Assembly: GCA_038888615.1 (NCBI GenBank)
Contig: JAWAID010000001.1
Coordinates: 124,001-188,000, forward strand
Direction of reading: 5' to 3'
Length of the DNA stretch: 64,000 nt
From: Candidatus Korarchaeum sp.
GTDB taxonomy: Archaea; Korarchaeota; Korarchaeia; Korarchaeales; Korarchaeaceae
A program made the translations under genes and the position numbers. The notes below the pieces were generated by a model. That model had not been told where the DNA came from and searched no databases. It was given only the letters and a program-made list of their open reading frames with translations. Positions within the stretch are counted from its first letter, which is position 1, and each line of letters begins with the position of its first letter. This document shows positions 23,807-32,553 of the stretch, one piece after another.

Positions 23807-24310
23807 TCACCCTGACGGTAGAGTACCGAGAACCCTCTGGAGTATCGCTGAGAAGAGGAATGAGACTATCACATAGTAGCCTAAGTACCCTAATGTCTGA
23901 TTGGAAAGTCCAGTGTTCCCATGGAAGTAATCTAGGATCCAAGGTAAGGGAAAGGGGAGCTGCAACACTGGGATATCCGTATAGAAACTCCCGAGCAACC
24001 AGAAGATCACTATTATCGGTAAGGTCGTGTAGAGCATGGGCCTCATGTTCATCCTGCTGATCTCTCCCCTAGCAGCGTCGAACTGTGGCTTCATCTTATC
24101 GAGTTTCTTCTTCAACTTCTTATCATCGGGGTTCCTGAGCAGCTCCCTTTGAAGTTCCGTGTACTCCTTAACTATCTTCTGAAGCTCCCTCATTCTCCCG
24201 TAATCGATAGTCCTCCTGTTTATCAGGTTGATCCCTAAACTTATGGAGAGAGCTAGCAGCGTGAGGAAGATCACCGAACCAGGTGGAAAGAGGATGGAGC
24301 TTAGGTCCAT
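23807..24310 (-). CDS. EMC3/TMCO1-like (DUF106) membrane insertase of the Oxa1 superfamily
   Basis: A 167-residue protein with three membrane segments (about 12-28, 90-108 and 140-160). Between TM1 and TM2 lies a cytoplasmic charged coiled coil (RELQKIVKEYTELQRELLRN, then DDKKLKKKLDKMKPQF). This is the layout of archaeal DUF106/Ylp1 proteins, relatives of YidC, Get1 and EMC3 that insert membrane proteins. It follows secY by 4 nt with GGTGACCTT before the ATG. Confidence 0.87.
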   Translation of the reverse strand: MDLSSILFPPGSVIFLTLLALSISLGINLINRRTIDYGRMRELQKIVKEYTELQRELLRNPDDKKLKKKLDKMKPQFDAARGEISRMNMRPMLYTTLPIIVIFWLLGSFYTDIPVLQLPFPLPWILDYFHGNTGLSNQTLGYLGYYVIVSFLFSAILQRVLGTLPSG

Positions 24311-24314
24311 AAGG

Positions 24315-25718
24315 TCACCCTATGAACTTCTTCAGCCTCGGGTACATCTCAAGTGTGCGTTCATGGGCTAATCTCTCATAGAGTCCTGCTATTATAGTTA
24401 CAGCTAGGAGTATACCGCTTCCCGTGCCGAAAGCTCCTGTGAAGTTCGCGACGGCTGCTAGTAATCCGACCATTATCCCCCCTAAGTAGGTGACAGCCTC
24501 TATGTACTTCTCTATGGTCCTAGCGATCACCTTAGGGTTGGCCCTCCTTCCCGGAACCACGATGCCCTGCTTGACTAACTGCTCACTCACCGTCCTGGGA
24601 TCCATACCGGCCGTCATCACCCATATCTTAGCGAAAGCGACGCAGGACCCAACTAGGATCGCCACGTAAACTATAGCCCTCAGCGGGTCCTGAACTATGA
24701 CCTCGGGTCCGTGAGGCGTGGTTATGTAGTAGGCGAGTCCCTGAACGGGGTTCACGCTACCGCTCACGGGATCGGCTTCATACCTACCCAGGAAGTCGAC
24801 TAGGTACTTAGCCCACCCGCTCGTCTCCGAGCCCAACCTGGACCAGGCTATCTTCGCCAGTATGTCTATGTCCCCTAGGAGGGCTGAAGCGAATATTATG
24901 GGGACGTTGCTCACGTAGAGCAGCCTTATCGGATACCTAGTCCTGAGACCCCCGTATATCGAGTGAGCTATGGAGATGTTCACCCTAACCTCGTACGCCC
25001 AGATAACGGCTATGAAGACCACGAAGGTGGATATCAGGCCCACCAATCCGGGGAGGGATCCCCTGTAGATGGCCGAGACCCCCTCATTCAGTAGGGCTGG
25101 GATCACCCCCACGTACCTACCGGTCGTGGCCTCTACCTTAGGGGAGAACGTGGCCCACAGGGCTTCTTGAGCGACCCCAGCCAGTATGAAGAGACTTATA
25201 CCGCTACCTATACCCCACTTGCTCACCAGGTCATCCAGCATCATGAGGAGGAAGCATCCCAAGGACAGTTGAGCTATCACGATAGCCGCTTGCTCCAGCG
25301 TGAGGTTTCCGAACCTCCCACCCACGGTATAAGCCGATACCTCGAAGAGTATGAAGAATATCGCTGCGACCCTCTGAGACTCTTGGAAGAACTTCCTGTC
25401 ATCGGGATCGGTGAGATCGAGCTTCAGTATCTTGCTACCGACTAAGAGCTCTAACACTATCCCTGCCGTGACTATGGGCCCTATGCCTAGCTCGACTATG
25501 CTTCCCTGAGCGCCGGCGAAGATGACCCTTATCTGAGCTAAGTAGTCCAGCCCTCCCCTTGGGGCACCGTAGAGGGGGACCTGCGTCAGGAAGTAGTAGA
25601 TTATCAGGGCTAGTCCCGTCCAAGCGAGCTTCTCCTTGAGGGTTGGGGCCCTCTTGGGCCTCTCCACCTCAGGGATCCCCTTGTTAAGTTTCGAAATGAT
25701 GTCCCTCGCGAGGCTCAT
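24315..25718 (-). CDS. secY: Protein translocase subunit SecY
   Basis: A 467-residue, ten-helix channel protein. The N-terminal PTLKEKLAWTGLALIIYYFL, the plug-containing TM1-2 region (QVPLYGAPRGGLDYLAQIRV), and the TM5 SIVELGIGPIVTAGIVLELLVG-like stretch identify it. C-terminal loop residues GMDPRTVSEQLVKQGIVVPG belong to the ribosome/SecA-binding region. The start overlaps the rpl15 stop by 4 nt. adk, which often follows secY, is found instead at 32554. Confidence 0.95.
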   Translation of the reverse strand: MSLARDIISKLNKGIPEVERPKRAPTLKEKLAWTGLALIIYYFLTQVPLYGAPRGGLDYLAQIRVIFAGAQGSIVELGIGPIVTAGIVLELLVGSKILKLDLTDPDDRKFFQESQRVAAIFFILFEVSAYTVGGRFGNLTLEQAAIVIAQLSLGCFLLMMLDDLVSKWGIGSGISLFILAGVAQEALWATFSPKVEATTGRYVGVIPALLNEGVSAIYRGSLPGLVGLISTFVVFIAVIWAYEVRVNISIAHSIYGGLRTRYPIRLLYVSNVPIIFASALLGDIDILAKIAWSRLGSETSGWAKYLVDFLGRYEADPVSGSVNPVQGLAYYITTPHGPEVIVQDPLRAIVYVAILVGSCVAFAKIWVMTAGMDPRTVSEQLVKQGIVVPGRRANPKVIARTIEKYIEAVTYLGGIMVGLLAAVANFTGAFGTGSGILLAVTIIAGLYERLAHERTLEMYPRLKKFIG

Positions 25719-26194
25719 TCAGAATCTACCCCCGCTGATTCAGTTATAACGCTGCCACCGATGCTCTCGAGCTTGCTGATCGCGTGCCTCGAAGCGCTGC
25801 TCACCTTTATCACAACCGGTCTGCTTATTCCCCCCCTACCGAGCAGCTTATCGTAACCTAGCTCACTCAAATCCAGCTCAAGCCTACCGTCCTCGAGCTC
25901 CCTAGCTATGCCTGAGGAGATCAGTTCAGGGAGCATCTCATCCACCTCGCTGAGGTTTATGCTCCTAACTTCCCTGGTCACGGCCCTGGGCCTCTTGAAC
26001 CCCCTTCTCCCTCTACCGAAGTAGTCGGGCTCGTGAGCCGTCACCCAAGTCCAAAGGTGTTTCTTAGTTCCTGCCATCCCGAAGCCCCCTCTCCTGCCGC
26101 TCCTCCTGTGCTGCCTCTGTAGACCGTAACCGTGGAGCCTAGATCCCCTCATCTTTCTGGATCTCTTCCTCCTCCTGGGTATGGCGCTCATCAT
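25715..26194 (-). CDS. rpl15: Ribosomal protein L15
   Basis: A 159-residue uL15. The Arg/Gly-rich N-terminus (RKMRGSRLHGYGLQRQHRRS, then GRRGGFGMAGTKKHLWTWV) and the C-terminal KLLGRGGISRPVVIKVSSAS are characteristic. Coupled to rpl30 (4-nt overlap) and secY. Confidence 0.94.
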   Translation of the reverse strand: MMSAIPRRRKRSRKMRGSRLHGYGLQRQHRRSGRRGGFGMAGTKKHLWTWVTAHEPDYFGRGRRGFKRPRAVTREVRSINLSEVDEMLPELISSGIARELEDGRLELDLSELGYDKLLGRGGISRPVVIKVSSASRHAISKLESIGGSVITESAGVDSE

Positions 26195-26691
26195 ACCATC
26201 CTCCTGAGAAGCCTATTTATCTCCTTCCCCCTATACCCTAGCTCCCCGCCGTCATTCCAGGCCCTCTTAGTGGTCCTCTTGAAACCCCCCTCAGGAGGGT
26301 GAAGCCTGAAGTAGGGCTTCATCCATCCTAGCTTATGGAGATAGGCTCTCTTCGTGAGTAGAGCATCAGCTAACTCCTCAATGCTTGAGAACTCACTGTT
26401 GTTGGAGAGCCACTCATCGCTCAGCTTACCCCCATCCCTGAGCTCCCCCCTCTCCCTCAGCAGTACTATGAGCGTGTCCCTATCCACCTCGCCGTAAGTG
26501 GAGTAGTCCTTGACCTTGTGAAGCATGCCTCTGTAGGACTCCGTGAGGGGAACTAGTGTCGCCCAGAACTTCCTGCGTAGGTAGAGCATCTCCAGGGTCC
26601 TCTTGATATCGGGCTTCACATCAACCCTACCCCTTATCCTAACTACAGCGATCAAGGGAATTCCTTCCAGATCCACCACCTCCGGGCGCAC
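26191..26691 (-). CDS. rpl30: Ribosomal protein L30
   Basis: A 166-residue archaeal-length uL30. Core: PLIAVVRIRGRVDVKPDIKR, TLEMLYLRRKFWATLVP and the C-terminal PPEGGFKRTTKRAWNDGGEL. The first residues are uncertain: GTG at 26691, GTG at 26676 or TTG near 26658 are all possible, since conserved sequence begins at about LIAVVRIRG. It has its own promoter and a 5' hairpin (26705-26729). Confidence 0.93.
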   Translation of the reverse strand: MRPEVVDLEGIPLIAVVRIRGRVDVKPDIKRTLEMLYLRRKFWATLVPLTESYRGMLHKVKDYSTYGEVDRDTLIVLLRERGELRDGGKLSDEWLSNNSEFSSIEELADALLTKRAYLHKLGWMKPYFRLHPPEGGFKRTTKRAWNDGGELGYRGKEINRLLRRMV

Positions 26692-26704
26692 CCGCCATCG
26701 AGCG

Positions 26705-26729
26705 CGGAGCGCCTAACGGATGCGCTCCG
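26705..26729 (-). promoter_or_regulatory. 5'-terminal hairpin of the rpl30 transcript
   Basis: On the minus strand CGGAGCG (26729-26723) pairs with CGCTCCG (26711-26705) across an 11-nt loop. The TATA at 26749-26758 would start transcription at about 26727-26729, so the mRNA would begin with this 7-bp stem, 13 nt before the rpl30 start. Confidence 0.42.
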
Positions 26730-26748
26730 ACTCAGCTGAGGGGACCTG

Positions 26749-26758
26749 TTTAAAAAAT
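26749..26758 (-). promoter_or_regulatory. Internal TATA box before rpl30
   Basis: ATTTTTTAAA on the minus strand sits in the 74-nt gap between rps5 and rpl30, the longest gap inside this ribosomal operon apart from its 5' end. Confidence 0.45.
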
Positions 26759-26765
26759 AGAGGGG

Positions 26766-27401
26766 TCACCTTCTCCAATCGCTCGGGAGGTTCATGGTGA
26801 GCAACTTGCGAAGAGCGTCATGCAGAGCGAAAGCATAATTCATCCTGTTCCTGGTATGGCCCTTCGAGAATATCCTAACGTCCTGCAGCCCACCGAGCCC
26901 TAGAACTATCTTAGCTGTCTCGTTACCGGCTATCCCCAACTTCCTGGGCGCTGGGAGCAGGGTCACCCTCACGGAGCCAGATGCTCCGGTGACAGCCGCG
27001 GCTATCGAGTGAGGCCTTCCGCATCCGCACTCCCAGGAACCACATCCCTTCCTGACCTTTATCATGTTAAGCTTAGCGTTCCTAATAGCATCGGCTAGGG
27101 CTATGCTGAACTCCTTCCCCTTACCCTTCCCCACCCCTACGTAATTCATACCGTCGCCCACCGCAGCCACTACCCTCAGTTGGGTGAGTTCGCCGGCATC
27201 AGTCTGCCTCTGCACTCTGATAACCTCTATTACCTCCTCCTTAAGACCTGGAACGAGGGTATCGACTATCTCAGGCTCCTGGATGGGTATACCCCTCCTC
27301 AGTATCTCCTCCAGGCTCCTTATCTTACCCTCAGCCACTAAGCGGCCAACCCAGGTCCTCGGAACCCAGGCCCTCTCGATCTCGAACTCCTCTTCCGACA
27401 T
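26766..27401 (-). CDS. rps5: Ribosomal protein S5
   Basis: A 211-residue uS5. The double-stranded RNA-binding-like domain (LRVVAAVGDGMNYVGVGKGK, then EFSIALADAIRNAKLNMIKV) and the C-terminal domain (VTLLPAPRKLGIAGNETAKI) are clear; S2-type GCGSWECGCGRPHSIAAAV is archaeal. The start has GGAGGTGATGGC as ribosome-binding site, yet a minus-strand TTATATAA (27425-27432) is also about 27 nt upstream, so an additional leaderless transcript is possible. Confidence 0.95.
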   Translation of the reverse strand: MSEEEFEIERAWVPRTWVGRLVAEGKIRSLEEILRRGIPIQEPEIVDTLVPGLKEEVIEVIRVQRQTDAGELTQLRVVAAVGDGMNYVGVGKGKGKEFSIALADAIRNAKLNMIKVRKGCGSWECGCGRPHSIAAAVTGASGSVRVTLLPAPRKLGIAGNETAKIVLGLGGLQDVRIFSKGHTRNRMNYAFALHDALRKLLTMNLPSDWRR

Positions 27402-27432
27402 GCCATCACCTCCTGCGAGTTCCCTTATATAA

Positions 27433-28035
27433 TCATTTTTGAAGGGGATCTATCCTCAGCGCTTCCAGGACGCTTTCGAAGACCTCGGGTACGATCTTGG
27501 GATCAGCTCCCCTCCTCAGGTAACCTGAGAACTGCCTCTCCAGAAGCTCCCTATCTCCCTCGAGCTCGGAAGCGAATGATGAGATGTGTTCTCCCCTTAC
27601 CCTCTCCTCGCTCGGCAGTACCTCATCGGAGTGAGGCACATGGATGCCCGCATCTAGAACGCCCTTCAGTGCAGCGTAAAGCCTGGAGCCCTTGGTTGAT
27701 GGGAACCTCCCTATGTCCAAGACCGCCTCACTGACTCCCGCCTTCTTGGCCCTCAAGGCAGCTAGGTAGCCCGTCAGGTAGGCAGCTGGCAGGTTCTTTC
27801 CACCGTAAACCCAACCGTACTTCTCCAGCTCCTTGGAGAAGGCGTAAGCTATCACCTCATCCCCCTCTCCCTTGAACCTAACGAACTGCACTATTATGTA
27901 CCTATTGGTCTTCCTAACGACTACCCTAGGCTTCCTACTCTTCAACAACGCTAACCTCTTTAGGTAGTCGGTCTTTCCTTCCCTCCTCCTCCTGAACTTC
28001 ACCTTGTACCTCCCTGACCTCGCCAAGCGGATCAC
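27433..28035 (-). CDS. rpl18: Ribosomal protein L18
   Basis: A 200-residue archaeal/eukaryotic-length uL18 that binds 5S rRNA. Typical motifs: YKVKFRRRREGKTDYLKRLA, LLKSRKPRVVVRKTNRYIIV, AAYLTGYLAALRAKKAGVSE and LDAGIHVPHSDEVLPSEERV. Overlaps rpl19e by 4 nt. Confidence 0.95.
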   Translation of the reverse strand: MIRLARSGRYKVKFRRRREGKTDYLKRLALLKSRKPRVVVRKTNRYIIVQFVRFKGEGDEVIAYAFSKELEKYGWVYGGKNLPAAYLTGYLAALRAKKAGVSEAVLDIGRFPSTKGSRLYAALKGVLDAGIHVPHSDEVLPSEERVRGEHISSFASELEGDRELLERQFSGYLRRGADPKIVPEVFESVLEALRIDPLQK

Positions 28036-28436
28036 CCCCTAGTTACGTGCGCCCTCAGCTGTGAGACGCTGTTGAAAGTGTGGAGCTTCTCGTATAGCTC
28101 CCTGTAAGTCTTTGCGTCTATCATCCCTTCATCCCTCATCTTCCTCAGCTCCCTCCTCAAAGCCCTTATCCTCCTCACCCATCTCTCCTTCCTGGGAAGC
28201 CTGGAGTACTTCCCTCCTTTCCTGCTGCCCGGGCCCCTCCTCTTCCTCCTTCCCCTGACTCTACTCACGCCTCTCTTCTGAAGGATCTCTATGGCCCCGG
28301 ATCTTATCAGCCTCTTTATGTCATCCCTAGTCACGGCCTCGCTCACTGCCTCTACCTTCTCCGGGTTTATCCTGACCCTACTCAGGCCCACACCAGCGAC
28401 CCTGGCGGCCAACCTCCTCTGATACTCCAGGTCCAT
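28032..28436 (-). CDS. rpl19e: Ribosomal protein L19e
   Basis: A 134-residue basic protein. DLEYQRRLAARVAGVGLSRV, the Arg-rich GVSRVRGRRKRRGPGSRKGG linker and WVRRIRALRRELRKMRDEGM are the family signature. 10 nt after rpl32e. Confidence 0.94.
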   Translation of the reverse strand: MDLEYQRRLAARVAGVGLSRVRINPEKVEAVSEAVTRDDIKRLIRSGAIEILQKRGVSRVRGRRKRRGPGSRKGGKYSRLPRKERWVRRIRALRRELRKMRDEGMIDAKTYRELYEKLHTFNSVSQLRAHVTRG

Positions 28437-28446
28437 GATCTCACCT

Positions 28447-28818
28447 TCAGTTCGCTAACCTCAGCCCGAGCCTGGAGGCCTCCTCCCTCATCAAGCTCCT
28501 CTTCCTCTCCCCCACGGTGTGCGCTATGTAAACTACGACCTTATCCTTCTCCTCAGCGATCCTCCTAAGCTCCTCTATGTTGTGGACAACTACCGGCTTC
28601 CTGCCTGAGGGGTGGAGCCCTCTGACCTCCTCAGGGTTCTTGTAACCTATATTAGGTTGCTTCGGCCTGCTCTTCAGCCTCAGTCTCTGCTTATTATCTA
28701 TACCCCTAGGCCTCCTCCAGCTCCTCACGGTCCCTGACTTCCAGTGAAGGGCGAGGTTCAGGAACCTGGGTTTCCTCTTCTTCAAGCTCCTCAGTAGTCT
28801 CTTCTTATCCGAGCTCAT
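28447..28818 (-). CDS. rpl32e: Ribosomal protein L32e
   Basis: A 123-residue protein. KKRKPRFLNLALHWKSGTVR, SWRRPRGIDNKQRLRLKSRP, and NIGYKNPEEVRGLHPSGRKP identify L32e. The adjacent rpl6 stop is one base upstream. Confidence 0.94.
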   Translation of the reverse strand: MSSDKKRLLRSLKKRKPRFLNLALHWKSGTVRSWRRPRGIDNKQRLRLKSRPKQPNIGYKNPEEVRGLHPSGRKPVVVHNIEELRRIAEEKDKVVVYIAHTVGERKRSLMREEASRLGLRLAN

Positions 28819-28819
28819 C

Positions 28820-29371
28820 TCACCTCACCACGTATATACCATCCATGAAGACCCTAGGATCCTTCTTCCTTATCTTAGTAGCCAGCCTTATGTTCGCTGC
28901 GGTCTGCCCTACGTCCTCCTTAGAGATCCCCTCTACGTAGATCCTATCTCCCTCTACCCTCACCCTAGTATCCCCGACTATCTCGGCGTACCTAGGCGCT
29001 TTCTCACCCAAGAAGTTGGATATCTTGACTAACTTCTTCTTAGGATCCACCTCCACTTTCATCGGGAAGTGAGCGTAAACTATCACCATCTCCTTACTGA
29101 AGCCCTCAGTGACCCCTTTAATCATGTTCCTCACGTGAGCAGCCACTGTGCCCAAGTAAGCTCTGTTGAACTTCCTCCTCCCGAAGGTCCTCACTCTGAC
29201 CTTGTCCTCCTCCACCGAGAGCTCTATCAGCTCCCCGTGAAACTCCCTCTCCAGAGCACCCTTAGGTCCCTCGACCCTTATCCTGCTCCCGGACGCTGAG
29301 ACCTTAACGTTATCAGGTATGGGGATGCTCAACTCAATAGCGGAGCTCACCACCCTCGGATACCTACCCAT
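28820..29371 (-). CDS. rpl6: Ribosomal protein L6
   Basis: A 183-residue uL6 with the two repeated L6 domains (about 10-85 and 95-175): VKVSASGSRIRVEGPKGALE in the first and VEVDPKKKLVKISNFLGEKA at the start of the second. The archaeal end DPRVFMDGIYVVR is present. Confidence 0.95.
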   Translation of the reverse strand: MGRYPRVVSSAIELSIPIPDNVKVSASGSRIRVEGPKGALEREFHGELIELSVEEDKVRVRTFGRRKFNRAYLGTVAAHVRNMIKGVTEGFSKEMVIVYAHFPMKVEVDPKKKLVKISNFLGEKAPRYAEIVGDTRVRVEGDRIYVEGISKEDVGQTAANIRLATKIRKKDPRVFMDGIYVVR

Positions 29372-29380
29372 AGGATCACC

Positions 29381-29773
29381 TCAGTAGCAGTAAGCTATGA
29401 GGACCCCCCCTATCCCCCTCCTCTTGGCCTCTCTATGCGTCATCACGCCCTGATTGGTCGAGACCACTATCACTCCAACGTTTTCAGCCGGTAAGTATAT
29501 CTTCTCCCACCTCATGAACTCGTTCGCTTTCACCGGGAACCTGGGCTTTATGGCTCCGGCTCTGTTTATCCTACCGTTCAGTTTGACCACGTACTTCCCG
29601 AACCTCCCGTCATCCACGTACTCGAAGTCATCTATATAACCCTCCTCCTTCAGGACCCTCAGGACCTTCCCTATGAGCTTCGATGCTACGTTTATCACGA
29701 CCTCCCTCTTACCCACGAGCGAGCTGTTCGTGAGCGTGCTCATCGCGTCAGCTAGGGGGTCGAGTCTGGTCAT
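29381..29773 (-). CDS. rps8: Ribosomal protein S8
   Basis: A 130-residue uS8. [20 protein letters not shown] at the N-terminus, [20 protein letters not shown] in the middle and [20 protein letters not shown] near the end are conserved. ATG preceded by GGTGATGCC. Confidence 0.96.
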   Translation of the reverse strand: MTRLDPLADAMSTLTNSSLVGKREVVINVASKLIGKVLRVLKEEGYIDDFEYVDDGRFGKYVVKLNGRINRAGAIKPRFPVKANEFMRWEKIYLPAENVGVIVVSTNQGVMTHREAKRRGIGGVLIAYCY

Positions 29774-29782
29774 GGCATCACC

Positions 29783-29947
29783 TCACTCGTACTTCCTCCA
29801 GCCCATTAAGGGAGCTACCTCCAGGAAGCAGGACCTGCAGAGATAGAGGTCGTACTTCCTTATTATCCCGTAACCCACCCTGCCGCACCTCCTGCAGACG
29901 TAAGCCCCCTTTCCCTTCGTCCTCACTTTCCTCCTTGGCTTCGCCAT
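29783..29947 (-). CDS. rps14: Ribosomal protein S14 (zinc type)
   Basis: A 54-residue protein. It reads [20 protein letters not shown], then [34 protein letters not shown]. The two CxxC pairs (CRRC and CRSC) hold zinc. It sits exactly between rpl5 and rps8, as in all archaeal spc-like clusters. A longer overlapping frame in the same place is spurious. Confidence 0.95.
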   Translation of the reverse strand: MAKPRRKVRTKGKGAYVCRRCGRVGYGIIRKYDLYLCRSCFLEVAPLMGWRKYE

Positions 29948-29955
29948 TTTCCCAC

Positions 29956-30522
29956 CTACTCACCCGCTTCGACGACCTTCAGATTTAAGTACTTCTCGGC
30001 GAAGACAATCGACTCCAGCTTGCTTACCCTCTGCCTCAGGGGGATCCTCCGCCTCTCCACCCTCCTCCTAGCAATCCTGTAGCCGGGTCTCCCCACGCTA
30101 ACCATTACGTCCATCCCGAATATCCCTATATCCGCTCTGTACTTGACACCAGGTATGTCTATGTGTTCCTTTATCCCGAAAGCGAAGTTCCCGAACTCGT
30201 CGAATGAGCTAGCCTTTATCCTCCTCCCGACAGCTTCAGCTAACCTATCAAGTAGCTCAACCGCCTTCTTCCCCCTTACAGTAACTGAAACTGCTATCGG
30301 TTCCTTCTTCCTTATTCCAAACTCTCTTATCGTCCTCTTAGCTCTCCTCTCTACTGGTTTCTGTCCTGTCAGTTCCTCCAAGACTTTCCCGGCTCTCTCA
30401 AGCACTTCCCCACTCCTACCGACAGCTATGTTCAACGTCACAGCCATCACCCTTGGGATCAACATCGGGTTGCTCTCCCACTTCCTCAGGATTCCCTCCC
30501 TCACCTCATCCAAGCTCATCAC
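29956..30522 (-). CDS. rpl5: Ribosomal protein L5
   Basis: A 188-residue uL5 that binds 5S r[23 protein letters not shown] and [36 protein letters not shown] are diagnostic. The start is ambiguous: GTG 30522, ATG 30519 or TTG 30513, the last with GAGGTGATGAGC directly upstream. It overlaps the end of rps4e. Confidence 0.95.
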   Translation of the reverse strand: MMSLDEVREGILRKWESNPMLIPRVMAVTLNIAVGRSGEVLERAGKVLEELTGQKPVERRAKRTIREFGIRKKEPIAVSVTVRGKKAVELLDRLAEAVGRRIKASSFDEFGNFAFGIKEHIDIPGVKYRADIGIFGMDVMVSVGRPGYRIARRRVERRRIPLRQRVSKLESIVFAEKYLNLKVVEAGE

Positions 30523-31235
30523 CTCACTTTGATCCTCGGTACTTCCCTCCCCACTACCATGACGTTCTTCGGAACCCCTCTGTAGGTTAGCTCAGGGTTA
30601 TCGATGTCGCTCATCTCCACGATCCCCCCTAACTCCCTGACGATCCCCAAGCGACCCGCCATCCTCCCCTTCGTGACTAGGACTAGAGAGCCCTCCTGGA
30701 ACTTCAGCACCTCCCTTATCCCCTGCGAGGGGAGCTCTATCAGCAGGGAATCACCTGGCTTCACCTCCTTACCGATGCCATCGTCGAAGAGGAAGTTCCT
30801 GCCGTCGTGGGAGGACAGTTGGATCCTCCCTCCCCCGATGGTCCTCTTCCCCACCACCTTGACTACCTTCAGCCTGCTCTCGCTAGAGGGTATCTCCAAG
30901 AGCCTGAGGAACCTATGGGGGTCAGGTACCACCCTGTAGTGGGAGTCCATCTCGGGTATCGATACGACGTCCATCAAACCTACTTGGAACTTGTAATCGT
31001 AACGAGGCTTCCCATCCACGTAGATCTTCTTCATGCTTATTATCTTCCTCGCTTCCCTCGCTGTAGTAGCTAGCTTCAGGACGTCCCTGACGATCAGGAG
31101 GAGGGGTATACCCTCTTCAATCGAGTGGGGTCCTGGCCTGGGCTTTACGACCCAGACCTTCTCCCTCTTAGCTACAGGGTAATAGCCGGGAGCTGCTAAC
31201 CTCTTGAGATGCCTTGAACCTCCCATCTTTCCCAT
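30519..31235 (-). CDS. rps4e: Ribosomal protein S4e
   Basis: A 238-residue protein. The N-terminal GKMGGSRHLKRLAAPGYYPV, S4 domain (ARKIISMKKIYVDGKPRYDY) and C-terminal KOW region (LVLVTKGRMAGRLGIVRELG) are all present. ATG at 31235 or, 9 nt downstream, 31226. Confidence 0.95.
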   Translation of the reverse strand: MGKMGGSRHLKRLAAPGYYPVAKREKVWVVKPRPGPHSIEEGIPLLLIVRDVLKLATTAREARKIISMKKIYVDGKPRYDYKFQVGLMDVVSIPEMDSHYRVVPDPHRFLRLLEIPSSESRLKVVKVVGKRTIGGGRIQLSSHDGRNFLFDDGIGKEVKPGDSLLIELPSQGIREVLKFQEGSLVLVTKGRMAGRLGIVRELGGIVEMSDIDNPELTYRGVPKNVMVVGREVPRIKVR

Positions 31236-31238
31236 CCT

Positions 31239-31637
31239 TCACTCACTCTCCTCCATTACCTCCTCAACCTTAACTCCCTTCCTCTCCAGGATCCCCTTTC
31301 TGGCTTCATCCTTGAGGTAAAGCTTAGTTATGACTACCTTCGATGGGTGTATCGGGAAGGGGACCTCAGTACCGTCTACCTTCTTCCTGACGACCCCCTT
31401 AATCGCTATCCTATACCTCTTCCTATCCACAGCTATGACCTCGCCCTCAGTACCCCTGTAGTCACCTCTCACCACCTTCACCCTATCACCCTTCCTCACC
31501 GGGAGCGATCTTATGCCGTACTTACTCCTCAGCTCCCCGGACAGCGGGGCTGACATGATCTTAGCCCTTCTGTGTAGAGGTGCGTTGTATAAGTACTTCC
31601 TCTGTTTGCTAGGCTTGTGCGAAGTCGTCCTCTGCAT
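31239..31637 (-). CDS. rpl24: Ribosomal protein L24
   Basis: A 132-residue uL24. [20 protein letters not shown] and [20 protein letters not shown], then the KOW motif [21 protein letters not shown] chose the ATG at 31637, preceded by GAGGTGG; a GTG three codons up (31646) is possible but would crowd the rpl14 stop. Confidence 0.95.
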   Translation of the reverse strand: MQRTTSHKPSKQRKYLYNAPLHRRAKIMSAPLSGELRSKYGIRSLPVRKGDRVKVVRGDYRGTEGEVIAVDRKRYRIAIKGVVRKKVDGTEVPFPIHPSKVVITKLYLKDEARKGILERKGVKVEEVMEESE

Positions 31638-31647
31638 TAAGACCACC

Positions 31648-32073
31648 TCATACTACTTGGGCTGAGACCACGCTCAGGCTGGGCCACCTCTCTATGGCCT
31701 CCTTTGCTACGGGCCCCCTGAATTCGGAACCCCTCGGAGTGCCATCATCGTTGACTAAAACCGCTGCATTATCCTCGAAGACAACCCACTGGCCGTTCTT
31801 CCTCCTGTAGGGCATCCGCTGCCTCACCACTATCGCCTTGAAGGGTTTGTGCATGAGGTCGTACCTCCCCTTCTTGACGACGACGGAGACCATGTCACCT
31901 ACGCTCGCCGTGGGCACCCTATCCTTCCTCCCCTTGTAACCGTGAACACCGATTATCATGAGTAGCTTCGCCCCGGTGTTATCGATGCATTTCAGTCTAG
32001 CCCTAACTGGAAGGCCACGCGATACCTTAGGTTTTACACCTTCTACTTTCCTCCTCCTCGCTACCTTCGACAT
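31648..32073 (-). CDS. rpl14: Ribosomal protein L14
   Basis: A 141-residue uL14. [20 protein letters not shown] and [36 protein letters not shown] identify it. First gene of this ribosomal cluster. The usual upstream partners (rps17, rpl29, rps3, rpl22, rps19, rpl2 and so on) are absent; a non-coding region and a promoter lie there instead. Confidence 0.95.
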   Translation of the reverse strand: MSKVARRRKVEGVKPKVSRGLPVRARLKCIDNTGAKLLMIIGVHGYKGRKDRVPTASVGDMVSVVVKKGRYDLMHKPFKAIVVRQRMPYRRKNGQWVVFEDNAAVLVNDDGTPRGSEFRGPVAKEAIERWPSLSVVSAQVV

Positions 32074-32103
32074 AGGCTCTCCTCACGCTAATTCGGTCCA
32101 CGA

Positions 32104-32114
32104 TTTAAAAATAT
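32104..32114. promoter_or_regulatory. AT-rich TATA element between rpl14 and the non-coding region
   Basis: TTTAAAAATAT reads as a TATA box in both directions. On the minus strand it is about 35 nt before the rpl14 ATG (leader about 8-10 nt). On the plus strand it would start transcription near 32133, the 5' edge of the structured region. Confidence 0.45.
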
Positions 32115-32132
32115 GTGGATGGTGAGGTTATG

Positions 32133-32480
32133 CACGCCGGTGGACCGGAGCCTCATAGGAGCCGATGATCATCCCAGTGGGATCGTGGCACTGAGCATCT
32201 CCCATAGTCAGCTTCTCACCTGGGGGGAGTAGCGGAACCCAGTGGTGAGTTGGGTTGAACGGTGAGGGCCTTGGAGCTGCTTCGCTCGTGGATCATTCGA
32301 TAGGATCGCATATTCTGTTCGGACGGGTCGCCTCAACGGTGAGGGTTGCTAGAACCGGATGAGCCCCGTGCCTTGGGCTCGATGTCGCCCATGATTGCGG
32401 GTTGGCCATGTGAAGCAGGACCAAACTCTTCCCGGGAGGACCTGGGAAGCCCGGGCGGGGGAACGTTAGATGACCCCGAC
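32133..32480 (+). ncRNA. Candidate long structured RNA between rpl14 and adk
   Basis: About 480 nt here encode no credible protein but are packed with hairpins. CTCACC-TGGG (32215-32224) pairs with CCCA-GGTGAG (32238-32249). ATCCC/GGGAT sits at 32171-32183. CCTCA-ACGG-TGAGG sits at 32331-32344. GAGCCC/GGGCTC sits near 32361-32380, and CTTCCC/GGGAAG near 32428-32449. AACGGTGAGGG occurs twice (32258-32268 and 32335-32345). A TATA at 32104-32114 could start it on the + strand. The size suits SRP RNA or RNase P RNA, but I cannot find their conserved motifs, so the family is open. The remainder to 32553 shows nothing further. Confidence 0.35.
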
Positions 32481-32553
32481 TCCCGAGTCCTCAAGCTCCC
32501 ATCGGTAGCTAGGGTTACGCGGACCCCAGGGGGCTCATCGATCATATCGCGAA

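Noticed and set aside
29778..29963. 61-codon frame overlapping rps14
   Set aside because: The true gene is the S14 frame 29783-29947 with zinc-binding CxxC pairs; the other frame has no conserved sequence.
32420..32450. 16S rRNA 5'-end similarity (minus strand AGAGTTTGGTCCTG)
   Set aside because: The match is to the bacterial primer site, lasts about 15 nt and no further rRNA sequence follows.
32133..32553. RNase P RNA on the minus strand
   Set aside because: AACAGAATATG resembles conserved region V, but the paired region I sequence (GAGGAAAGTCC-like) needed for helix P4 is absent.
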